From positions 1 to 11,591 of the forward strand of contig CAMXXV010000010.1 in the NCBI GenBank assembly GCA_947253285.1: a stretch of DNA of 11,591 nucleotides, read 5' to 3'. Below the pieces are notes generated by a model, which had not been told where the DNA came from, did not search any database, and saw only the letters and a program-made list of their open reading frames with translations. This document shows, in pieces, positions 5,252-11,591 of the stretch (within the stretch, counting starts at the first letter, position 1; every line of letters starts with the position of its first letter). The stretch is from an uncultured Candidatus Saccharibacteria bacterium (GTDB lineage: Bacteria > Patescibacteriota > Saccharimonadia > Saccharimonadales > Saccharimonadaceae). The translations under genes were made by a program, and so were the position numbers.

Positions 5252-6383
5252 CGACTAATGTCACCAAAATCATTAAACCGAACAACGAGAGCATGCCGTA
5301 GCCGACAATTTTCTCTTCCTTTTCCTTCGTCAGCGGGCGCTTCAGCGCGTGATACACCCAAGTAAGGTAGCAGCGGCCGCCGTCCAGCCCTGGTATCGGT
5401 AGCAGGTTCATCACCGCCAGCGACACCGCAATCATGCCAGAAATGTAGAGTAAGATACTTGGGCCGCTCGCCATGGCAGTTGGGAAGATGACGCCTAAGA
5501 TGCCAATTGGCCCAGCCACGCCCTGCGCCACCGAAGCTAACCGGCCACCGGCGCCGGCACCCGTCACCAGCCCCCAGAGGCCAGTAAAGAGATTACCAAT
5601 CATGCCGAAGATGCCCGCGATAGTGAGCCACATCAGCTGCAAGGTGTCGATAAAGCCTACTAGCGGCGCACTCCACGTGGCGCGAATCGTCGCTGGCTTG
5701 CTATCTGAGGTTGCAATGCCAAGTATGCCGTGTCCGGCCGCCGCTTGCGCCGGCAGCTGCAGCTTAAACGACTTGTCGGCGTTGCCCCGCCGCACCACCA
5801 GGTTGAGTTCCTTGCCTGCCAAGTTGTGTACTAACCGCGGCACCTCGCTCGAATACTCGACCTTCGTGCCGTTGATACTCAGCACGCGGTCGCCCTTCTG
5901 TATGCCGGCACGTGCTGCCACCGTGTCTTTCATTACCTCAACCACTGAAACTTCACCCACTGTACCGTGATAGTCTTCTTTCATAGCAAACTGGTCAGGC
6001 ACAAGCTTTGGCATCCCAAAGAGTGCCAAAATGGCAAAAATTACCACCGCCGTCCAGAAGTTCATCCACACACCAGCAAGCAAAATCTTGGTCTTCGCCC
6101 AGAGGCTGGCGGCACCGTAACTGTGTGGCTCTTTGGCGTCGTCGCTCTCGCCCTTCATCTTGCAAAAACCGCCCAGTGGCAGCCAGTTTAGGGTAATTTT
6201 AGTCCCCTTGTACTCGCCAATTTGACACGCGCGCGGCGGAAAGCCAATGCCGAACTCCTCCACCTCAACGCCGTTCCGAATGGCGGCAATGGCATGGCCG
6301 AGCTCGTGAATTACCACGAGAATCACCAGTATAATCAGCCCTACAATCGCCCCTAAGATAATCTGCCACCAAGCTAAATTCAT
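5229..6383 (-). CDS. rseP: Site-2 intramembrane zinc metalloprotease RseP
   Basis: It cleaves transmembrane segments of target proteins, such as anti-sigma factors or signal-peptide remnants, inside the cytoplasmic membrane. The first helix carries the HELGH zinc site (His26, Glu27, His30). A single PDZ domain spans about 142-212 (ARAGIQKGDRVLSING), the GVAGPIGI segment lies at 288-295, and NLLPIPGLDGG at 326-336 supplies the third metal ligand (Asp334). The 384-aa length and one PDZ domain fit the short bacterial forms; E. coli RseP has two. AGGAGG lies 4 nt before the ATG and a promoter lies in the gap after uppS. The gene overlaps the CPBP protease gene. No anti-sigma factor gene is visible nearby. 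Confidence 0.95.
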   Translation of the reverse strand: MNLAWWQIILGAIVGLIILVILVVIHELGHAIAAIRNGVEVEEFGIGFPPRACQIGEYKGTKITLNWLPLGGFCKMKGESDDAKEPHSYGAASLWAKTKILLAGVWMNFWTAVVIFAILALFGMPKLVPDQFAMKEDYHGTVGEVSVVEVMKDTVAARAGIQKGDRVLSINGTKVEYSSEVPRLVHNLAGKELNLVVRRGNADKSFKLQLPAQAAAGHGILGIATSDSKPATIRATWSAPLVGFIDTLQLMWLTIAGIFGMIGNLFTGLWGLVTGAGAGGRLASVAQGVAGPIGILGVIFPTAMASGPSILLYISGMIAVSLAVMNLLPIPGLDGGRCYLTWVYHALKRPLTKEKEEKIVGYGMLSLFGLMILVTLVDVCKLFK

Positions 6384-6407
6384 TTCCCTCCTAATTAATC
6401 AAATTCT

Positions 6408-6439
6408 ATTATAACACAAGCGAGTTAATTATTTGCCAA
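6408..6439 (-). promoter_or_regulatory. Promoter of the rseP segment (TTGGCA-N20-TATAAT)
   Basis: On the minus strand TTGGCA (6439-6434) lies in the last codons of uppS and TATAAT at 6413-6408, with a 20-nt spacer. The leader to rseP is about 18-20 nt and includes AGGAGG. It would let rseP, the CPBP gene, proS and greA be expressed independently of the upstream genes. Confidence 0.5.
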
Positions 6440-7127
6440 ATCGGCGTTGTCGCCGCGCATACTCGGCCAAACAATCGTCCAGCAGCGCCGGCGTCATCTC
6501 TGGCCAGTTAGCCTTGACGAACAAAAATTCGGCGTAAGCAAGGCGCCACAACATAAAGCCACTCACCCGCTCCTCACCACTGGTGCGCACCACGAAGTCA
6601 AGTGGCGGCAGCTCAGGGTGGTAAATGGCTTGCGCCACCGTCTGCGGCGTGATGGTTTGCGGGTCAAGCTTGCCCACCTGCGCCTCAGTTGCGAGTTGGC
6701 GCGCGGCGTCGGCAATCTCCTGCTGCCCACCGTAATTAAAGCACAGTGCCAGCGTAGTGCCGGTGTTAGCCTTTGAATCGGCTTCGGCAGCAGCGATGGC
6801 GCGCAAAATTGGCTGACTAACGTGGTCTTTACTGCCTAGAAAGATAATTCTAAAGCCGTCCCGTATCATTTGCTTGAGGTCGTGCTGAAACGCCTGTAAA
6901 AACAGGCGCATCAGATAGTCCACCTCTGGTTTGCTGCGCTGCCAATTCTCCGTGGAAAAGATGTAGGCGCTGACATACGGAATCTGGCGGTCGCGGGCGA
7001 CATACGCCATTTGCTTCAGTACCTCAAACCCGCGCTTATGCCCCTGCTCGGTCGTCAAGCCGCGAGCGCGCGCCCAGCGGCGGTTACCGTCCACGATGAA
7101 CCCAATATGCTGCGGTACGTCGGCCAT
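6429..7127 (-). CDS. uppS: Isoprenyl transferase (undecaprenyl diphosphate synthase)
   Basis: This cytosolic cis-prenyltransferase condenses isopentenyl diphosphate onto an allylic primer to make the C55 carrier lipid for cell-wall synthesis. Signatures are HIGFIVDGNRRWA at 7-19 with catalytic Asp13, FSTENW at 57-62, FNYGG at 130-134 and RTSGEERVSGFMLWRLAYAE at 181-200. The 232-aa length is normal. DGNRR carries an Arg where E. coli has Gly, a common variant. It starts 8 nt after the frr stop, with GAGGT as ribosome-binding site. The usual downstream cdsA and dxr are missing. The organism must get isoprenoid precursors by another route or from a host, which is an inference. Confidence 0.95.
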   Translation of the reverse strand: MADVPQHIGFIVDGNRRWARARGLTTEQGHKRGFEVLKQMAYVARDRQIPYVSAYIFSTENWQRSKPEVDYLMRLFLQAFQHDLKQMIRDGFRIIFLGSKDHVSQPILRAIAAAEADSKANTGTTLALCFNYGGQQEIADAARQLATEAQVGKLDPQTITPQTVAQAIYHPELPPLDFVVRTSGEERVSGFMLWRLAYAEFLFVKANWPEMTPALLDDCLAEYARRQRRFGK

Positions 7128-7135
7128 GGCTACCT

Positions 7136-7687
7136 CTAAACTGTCATGATTTCAGTTTGCTTGTCGGCAGCAAGGCTAGTGAGCTTCGCAACCGTCTTGT
7201 TGAGGCTGTCGTCAATGCCCGCCTCAAGGCGCTTCTGGTCGTCTTCGCCAATTTCCTTGGCCTGCTTGGCGGCCTTGATTGCTTTGCGAGCTTCGTCGCG
7301 AATGCTGCGCAAGGCAATCTTTGACTCTTCTACCTTGGCATCGACTTGACGCGAAATCTCCTTGCGGCGCTCCTCGGTGAGCGGTGGAATTGGCACGCGT
7401 ACGTTGCGACCGTCGTCGCTTGGGTTAAAGCCCAAACTTGGGTCGCTGCTGATGGCCTTTGAGATGGCCTGCACGTTGGCGACGTCAAATGGGGTCACCA
7501 AAATCTGCGTGGCCTCTTTAGCTGTGATGCTAGCCACTTGGTTGAGCGGCATCTTAGTGCCGTAAACCTCAACCCGCACGCCACTTAGCATGTCTGGGTG
7601 AGCACGACCGGTGCGCACCTTCTTTAATTCTTCTGCGAAGTGCTCTGCTACCCCCGCAAATTTTTCCTCGTAAATACTAGTATCCAT
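7136..7687 (-). CDS. frr: Ribosome recycling factor
   Basis: With EF-G it splits post-termination ribosomes into subunits. The 183-aa length matches the family (185 in E. coli). It contains ELKKVRTGRAHPDML at 20-34, the beta domain with TPFDVANVQAISKAI, the PIPPLTEERRKE segment, and a long C-terminal helix rich in Lys, Glu and Ala. pyrH, the common upstream partner, is absent; a toxin-antitoxin pair ends 31 nt upstream instead. AGGAG lies 4 nt before the ATG, and a TATAAT box directly abuts the AGGAG. Read-through transcripts could therefore use the Shine-Dalgarno site while transcripts from the local box would be nearly leaderless. Confidence 0.96.
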   Translation of the reverse strand: MDTSIYEEKFAGVAEHFAEELKKVRTGRAHPDMLSGVRVEVYGTKMPLNQVASITAKEATQILVTPFDVANVQAISKAISSDPSLGFNPSDDGRNVRVPIPPLTEERRKEISRQVDAKVEESKIALRSIRDEARKAIKAAKQAKEIGEDDQKRLEAGIDDSLNKTVAKLTSLAADKQTEIMTV

Positions 7688-7695
7688 ATACTCCT

Positions 7696-7701
7696 ATTAT
7701 A
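7696..7701 (-). promoter_or_regulatory. -10 box directly before frr
   Basis: TATAAT on the minus strand is followed by AGGAGTAT and then the frr ATG, 8 nt in all. I find no good -35 hexamer at 16-20 nt, so activity is uncertain. Confidence 0.4.
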
Positions 7702-7718
7702 TCACACCGCCCGCGCAC

Positions 7719-8153
7719 TTAATGTTTGTAGGCGGTAAGTTTTGCATCAATATATAAAACAAAAAACACATTGTCTCGGCGAAAACCAATCAAGCGGCAT
7801 TTTTGCGAAGAAAAGCGCGCCACTATAAGCTTTTTGACGTCATCCGTCACGCCCCTCGGGCTCAGCTCTGTTTTAGCGCGTTCAATCATCTCAAAGCCGC
7901 TCCGCTTCGAAGTCATTAAGAGCGTCGTCCAAGTTGACTGAGTAATTAGCACCAGCTTGCTCAACAAATTCGCCCGATGGTCTTTCGTGAGACTTTTATC
8001 ATCCAAATCGTAACCTTTTTGTAAATACTGGAATGACACTAAGACATAGTCGTTATCATCCTGCGAATTCAATAAATCGGGCGATATGATGTCACCACTA
8101 TTATTAGCGCGCTGGTATGCCCGACGAAGACGGCTGGAATGACTTACTGGCAT
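7719..8153 (-). CDS. Probable toxin partner of the Panacea-domain antitoxin, 144 aa
   Basis: It starts inside the antitoxin gene (10-bp overlap), typical for the second gene of a toxin-antitoxin pair. The pattern VLVSFQYL (37-44), a central Trp75, GFEMI (86-90), TDDV (103-106), ARF (112-114), then RLIGFRRDNVFFVLYID (120-136) and a terminal AYKH resembles, from memory, a family of small uncharacterised proteins sharing the xGFRxxxxFxVLxID...LYxH ending. Toxicity and mechanism are inferred from context only. The ending resembles a small alpha/beta nuclease fold, but no catalytic set can be assigned with confidence. No signal peptide or membrane helix is visible. There is no terminator between it and frr, so read-through is likely. 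Confidence 0.6.
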   Translation of the reverse strand: MPVSHSSRLRRAYQRANNSGDIISPDLLNSQDDNDYVLVSFQYLQKGYDLDDKSLTKDHRANLLSKLVLITQSTWTTLLMTSKRSGFEMIERAKTELSPRGVTDDVKKLIVARFSSQKCRLIGFRRDNVFFVLYIDAKLTAYKH

Positions 8154-8614
8154 ACTGGAATATTGCAGTATCTTGCCTTAAAGAATTTCTCAATTGAGGC
8201 CTTTGGTATCGTGTCGTTAATGTTGACGTCTAGCCAAGGCGCCTCGGCGTGCGTCATATCACGCAGCTTCCAAGCCGAAAACTGACCGAAGGTCTTATAC
8301 ACCGAAGCAATAACATCCAGCTGGTCGTCGCTGAATTTGTCTTCCACCGAGCCAGTCACGGGCGGCAGCTCAACTTGATTCCGGCCAAACTGCTTAAGCT
8401 CGTTATACAGCCGAACTATCACCGGCCCGTACTGCCATGCCACAAAATCCTCCTGAAACATCGGTTGGTTGAGCTTGGCTAACGCCACGCCCTGTACGTA
8501 ATAGAGCAACTTTTGCGCCTTGAGATTAGTAATAACGTCACCCGAATCTTCATCGAGAGACTGTAATTCTAATAGTACTCGTAAAACATCCTCTGGCGTT
8601 ATCATCTTACTCAT
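8144..8614 (-). CDS. Panacea/SocA-type (DUF4065) antitoxin
   Basis: The 156-aa protein has the family signatures LKAQKLLYYVQGVAL (31-45), then EDFVAWQYGPVIVRLY (55-70), and FSAWKLRDMTHAEAPW about 25 residues before the C-terminus. In the family (GepA, SocA, PanA) the domain neutralises very different toxins, or acts as a proteolysis adaptor in Caulobacter SocA. Here it is the first gene of a pair whose second gene overlaps it by 10 bp. AAAGGAG lies 9 nt before the ATG and a TATAAT box about 25 nt before it. It diverges from priA across a short region with an inverted repeat. Confidence 0.9.
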   Translation of the reverse strand: MSKMITPEDVLRVLLELQSLDEDSGDVITNLKAQKLLYYVQGVALAKLNQPMFQEDFVAWQYGPVIVRLYNELKQFGRNQVELPPVTGSVEDKFSDDQLDVIASVYKTFGQFSAWKLRDMTHAEAPWLDVNINDTIPKASIEKFFKARYCNIPVCQ

Positions 8615-8639
8615 TGGCTGGCTCCTTTATTATGTATCT

Positions 8640-8692
8640 ATTATAACATATGCGCTTATATTTTATAGGCGCGGTGCGGGGTGTTGTATAAT
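8640..8692. promoter_or_regulatory. Divergent promoter region with inverted repeat between antitoxin and priA
   Basis: The minus-strand TATAAT (8645-8640) serves the antitoxin and the plus-strand TATAAT (8687-8692) serves priA. Between them GCGCTTATA (8652-8660) and TATAGGCGC (8664-8672) form a 9-bp inverted repeat with one mismatch and a 3-bp centre. It covers the expected -35 zones of both promoters. The position suits an operator that would repress both directions. The regulator is unknown. Confidence 0.55.
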
Positions 8693-8698
8693 TTAGGT

Positions 8699-10654
8699 AT
8701 GTATTACTTGGTGTCGATGGTAGGAGACATAGGGCGTTGGAGCGGCGAGTTGACTTACACAGCAGATGAACCGCTAGAGCGCGGACTGATTGTTGAGGTA
8801 CCAGTGGGCGAAACCAAGACTCGCTTGGGCGTGGTGCTAAAGCCCGTCACCGACCCGCCGCTCACTGACGCCAAGGGGCGCAAGATTAACTACAAGCCCA
8901 TCTGCCGCGTAGTCTACGCTACGCCGCTGCCTACTGCCTTAGTCGACTTGCAACAGTGGTTGCGCGACTACTACGCCGTCAATGGCGGCGCGGCATGGCA
9001 AACCATGCTGCCCACGCGCTTGAACCGCAAACGCATCAAACCTTACACCGAGCCGGCGCCACAACCGCTAACTACACCACCCCTCAACGCGGCGCAACAA
9101 GCCGCCGTCCAGCAAATTCTCGCCCAAACCGGCACCAGCCTGCTCCACGGCATCACCGGCAGTGGTAAAACCAACGTCTACAAGGCCGTGGCGCAAGCGA
9201 CTTTGCAACGCGGGCAGTCGGTGATTATCTTGGTACCCGAAATTGCCCTCACCGCCCAGCTAGTGGCGGAGTTCCGCCAGACCTTCCCGCACGTAGTAAC
9301 CGTCCACTCTGCCCTGACCGCCGCGGAAAAAGTCATCATCTGGCACTACATTTTGACCGCCACCGAACCACTGGTCGTGGTGGGGCCACGCTCTGCCCTC
9401 TTCATGCCCGTACAGCACCTCGGGCTGATTGTGGTGGATGAGTGCCACGAGCCGTCATACAAGCAAGACTCCGCGCCGCGTTACCTCACTTCTACCGTCG
9501 CCAGCCAGCTGCGCCAGCTCACCGGCGCGCGGCTGATTCTAGGCTCTGCAACACCATCCATCACCGACTACTACCTTGCACAGCACTTCCAGCGGCCGAT
9601 TATTGAACTCAACCAACTCGCTCGCCCCGGCGCCGTGCCGCCGACCGTTCAAATTGTTGACATGACACGCCGCGATAACTTTCACACCGAGAGTCGCCTC
9701 TTATCCACGCCGCTCATCAACGCCATGTGCCAAGCGCGCGACGCCCACCGCCAAGTACTCCTCTTTCACAATCGCCGCGGCACCGCCAGCACCACCATGT
9801 GCCAAGACTGCGGCTGGGTGGCACTTTGCCCGCGCTGCTACTTACCACTCACCCTGCACCACGACCTCTTCCGGCTGCGCTGCCACCTCTGTGGCTACGC
9901 CACCAAGCCCTTCCTCAAGTGCCCTGAGTGTCAGAGTATCGACATCAGAAACAAAGGCATCGGCACCAAGCGCATCGAGGAGGAAGTCCACAAGCTGTTC
10001 AAGTCCGCCACCGTGGCGCGCTTTGACAGTGACACCGCCGCGGGCGCGCAAGTACAAGACCGCTACGCTGACCTGCGCTCCGGCAACATTGACATCATTA
10101 TCGGCACACAAACCATCGCCAAGGGGCTCGACCTGCCCAAGCTCGGCGTGGTGGGTGTGGTGCAAGCCGACGCCGGCCTGAACCTGCCCGACTTTGGCGC
10201 TCACGAGCGCACCTTCCAGCTGATTGCCCAAGTTTGTGGGCGCGTGGGGCGCACCGCCGACCCGACCACGGCTATCATTCAGACCTACCAGCCAACCGCG
10301 CCGGCTGTCACTTTTGGCGCCAAACAGGACTACGCCGGATTTTACGCCGCCGAAATTCAAGCACGCGAGCGTGGGCACTTTCCACCCTTCGCCTACCTAT
10401 TAAAGCTAACTTGCACATACAAGACTGAACGCGGCGCCACAAACGCCAGCAGCCGCCTTGCAAACCACCTCCGCACCGCCTACCGCGACCAAGTGGCGGT
10501 ACTAGGGCCGGCGCCCAGCTTTTATGAGCGCCTCGGCGGTCAGTACACTTGGCAAATCGTAGTGCGCGCACCCCGTCGCACCACTCTGCAGCAAATCTTG
10601 AGCGAACTACCACTGGGCTGGCACGCCGAACTCGACCCGCTCAGCCTGCTTTAG
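8699..10654 (+). CDS. priA: Primosomal protein N' (replication restart helicase PriA)
   Basis: It reloads the replisome at collapsed forks as a 3'-5' superfamily 2 helicase. In order: a short N-terminal 3'-DNA-binding domain (about 1-105; GELTYTADEPLERG), Walker A GITGSGKT (151-158), motif II DECH (247-250, usually DEEH), GSATPS (282-287), eight Cys in four CxxC pairs (368/371, 377/380, 395/398, 408/411) binding two zinc ions, GTQTIAKGLD (469-478), and QVCGRVGR (511-518). The 651-aa length is shorter than the 732 of E. coli. The ATG at 8699 is used because TATAAT ends 6 nt before it; a GTG at 8681 would lie upstream of the -10 box. No Shine-Dalgarno site is visible, so the message is probably leaderless. 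Confidence 0.96.
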   Translation: MYYLVSMVGDIGRWSGELTYTADEPLERGLIVEVPVGETKTRLGVVLKPVTDPPLTDAKGRKINYKPICRVVYATPLPTALVDLQQWLRDYYAVNGGAAWQTMLPTRLNRKRIKPYTEPAPQPLTTPPLNAAQQAAVQQILAQTGTSLLHGITGSGKTNVYKAVAQATLQRGQSVIILVPEIALTAQLVAEFRQTFPHVVTVHSALTAAEKVIIWHYILTATEPLVVVGPRSALFMPVQHLGLIVVDECHEPSYKQDSAPRYLTSTVASQLRQLTGARLILGSATPSITDYYLAQHFQRPIIELNQLARPGAVPPTVQIVDMTRRDNFHTESRLLSTPLINAMCQARDAHRQVLLFHNRRGTASTTMCQDCGWVALCPRCYLPLTLHHDLFRLRCHLCGYATKPFLKCPECQSIDIRNKGIGTKRIEEEVHKLFKSATVARFDSDTAAGAQVQDRYADLRSGNIDIIIGTQTIAKGLDLPKLGVVGVVQADAGLNLPDFGAHERTFQLIAQVCGRVGRTADPTTAIIQTYQPTAPAVTFGAKQDYAGFYAAEIQARERGHFPPFAYLLKLTCTYKTERGATNASSRLANHLRTAYRDQVAVLGPAPSFYERLGGQYTWQIVVRAPRRTTLQQILSELPLGWHAELDPLSLL

Positions 10655-10718
10655 CCCTTGCTTAGCTTAATGCTGCTCATCGGTACTGGGCTATGGCACT
10701 AAAATTTATGCGACCAGC

Positions 10719-11591
10719 CTAGTCATCGGAATCATCATTCTCTGGGATGATTGGCGGTAAGGTCAGTACGGCACGATAAGTGTCGCTGCCGTCAGGTTTA
10801 GAGTCACTATCGGGTGTAGAAATTGAGCTTATATACATCGAAAGTGGCCCACTCGACACCCCCTTATTCTCAGCATCATCACCATCGCTACTGCCACGCG
10901 ACACCAGAGGAAATCGCTTCCAGCTATCACTATCACCAGGAAGTCTAGTGCTACCATCAAGATAGTCACCACCCCTCCAACTAAACTCGTTATTTGCCAT
11001 GCCACCAGAATTAATCCAGTCATCCATATCACCACCACGGCCTGGGGCATCATCGCCAAAATCTTTACCACTATTAATGTTAAATTCATTTTGCTCATCG
11101 TCAGAAGGGTCATATCTTAGGTATTCATAATATGGCGCTGGCAACTTACCGCTTGCAAATTGCCTTTCAAGTACCTCATTAAAACTCAATTCTTCATCTT
11201 TATCCTTAATACCACTATCGCTATCGTCGCTGGAATCACCATCGCCATTCACGTTCTTTGTCAGCGACGCCGTCACTTCCCAGCTATTCGAGCCCGCCAT
11301 ATCATAAATACCGGTTTGATTACCACTGGTGCTCGCGAGCTGTCCCAGCTTGGTGTAATAGCCATGCTTAAGGTCAACGCCGCAAGCCGCATCAGTACCA
11401 ACTGTGCCGCCGCGCACGGCGCTACCCTCCTTACCATACTTAGCCGTACTCTGGTCAGCTAACGGCCCGCAGCCGGTGATACTACCATAAATGCGCTTTC
11501 CATCTTTATAAGTATAGAGGTCAAAATTATTACCTTGAATGCCGCTATACCACTGTACCTTACCACGATTCTTGCCCTCGGTATACTTATG
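10719..11591 (-). CDS. C-terminal 290 aa of a secreted-type protein with a GIYDMAG/WRGG (FGE-like) domain; start lies beyond the window
   Basis: The frame stays open from the stop at 10719 to the right edge, so this is the 3' part of a longer gene. The GTG at 11417 is not needed as a start. Counting from the edge, LASTSGNQTGIYDMAGSNSWEV (about 86-107), SWRGGDY (204-210) and TYRAVLTL (271-278) match the pattern of formylglycine-generating-enzyme/C-type-lectin-like domains found at the C-termini of surface and pilin-like proteins in Gram-positive and CPR bacteria. An Asp/Ser/Gly-rich insert (about 113-135; NGDGDSSDDSDSG) resembles calcium-binding acidic loops. I see no catalytic Cys pair, so a structural or adhesive role is more likely than enzymatic. 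It converges on priA with no clear terminator in the 64-bp gap. Confidence 0.65.
   Translation of the reverse strand, partial: HKYTEGKNRGKVQWYSGIQGNNFDLYTYKDGKRIYGSITGCGPLADQSTAKYGKEGSAVRGGTVGTDAACGVDLKHGYYTKLGQLASTSGNQTGIYDMAGSNSWEVTASLTKNVNGDGDSSDDSDSGIKDKDEELSFNEVLERQFASGKLPAPYYEYLRYDPSDDEQNEFNINSGKDFGDDAPGRGGDMDDWINSGGMANNEFSWRGGDYLDGSTRLPGDSDSWKRFPLVSRGSSDGDDAENKGVSSGPLSMYISSISTPDSDSKPDGSDTYRAVLTLPPIIPENDDSDD

Noticed and set aside
9842..10378. Long minus-strand ORF inside priA
   Set aside because: It is a shadow of the GC-rich priA coding frame, with Val/Gly-rich composition, no ribosome-binding site and no family resemblance.
10652..10693. TAGCCC/GGGCTA inverted repeat after priA as a terminator
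   Set aside because: The stem is only 6 bp with a 30-nt loop and has no T-tract on either side.

Overview
The window reads as part of a small-genome bacterium, most likely Patescibacteria/CPR and probably Saccharibacteria (TM7). This is an inference from gene content; no rRNA is present to prove it. Supporting points are: the conserved frr-uppS-cdsA-dxr-rseP-proS neighbourhood is present without cdsA and dxr; the prolyl-tRNA synthetase is a short form without the editing insertion; several genes have a -10 box only 6-8 nt from the start codon (leaderless style); and a truncated, acidic, secreted-looking protein with a GIYDMAG/WRGG signature lies at the right edge. Stop codon use fits the standard bacterial code.

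Layout. Positions 1-2050 are gene-poor and AT-rich. They hold two small minus-strand genes (an 82-aa single-pass membrane protein at 210-458 and a 60-aa Cys/His protein at 1237-1419). They also hold two stretches (about 606-1089 and 1510-1896) that look like structured non-coding RNAs on the minus strand. Each has a promoter, a hairpin at the predicted 5' end, further long stems and a terminator. Most stem imperfections become G.U pairs only if the minus strand is the RNA. A plus-strand orphan gene (2052-2615) with a strong ribosome-binding site and terminator closes this part.

From 8614 down to 2675 eight minus-strand genes are packed head to tail: a Panacea/SocA-type (DUF4065) antitoxin, its overlapping probable toxin, frr (ribosome recycling), uppS (undecaprenyl diphosphate synthase), rseP (site-2 protease), an overlapping CPBP membrane protease, proS and greA. 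This array joins translation, lipid-carrier synthesis, membrane proteolysis and transcript-cleavage rescue, with a toxin-antitoxin pair directly upstream of frr.

priA (replication restart helicase) diverges from the antitoxin at 8699-10654. An 84-bp intergenic region holds two -10 boxes and an inverted repeat between them. A 3'-terminal fragment of the secreted-type protein (10719 to the right edge, minus) converges on priA.

The strongest candidate for something undescribed is the pair of long structured RNAs. The possible shared operator of the toxin-antitoxin pair and priA, a 21-bp motif following two terminators, and the recurrent unusual promoter geometry come next.
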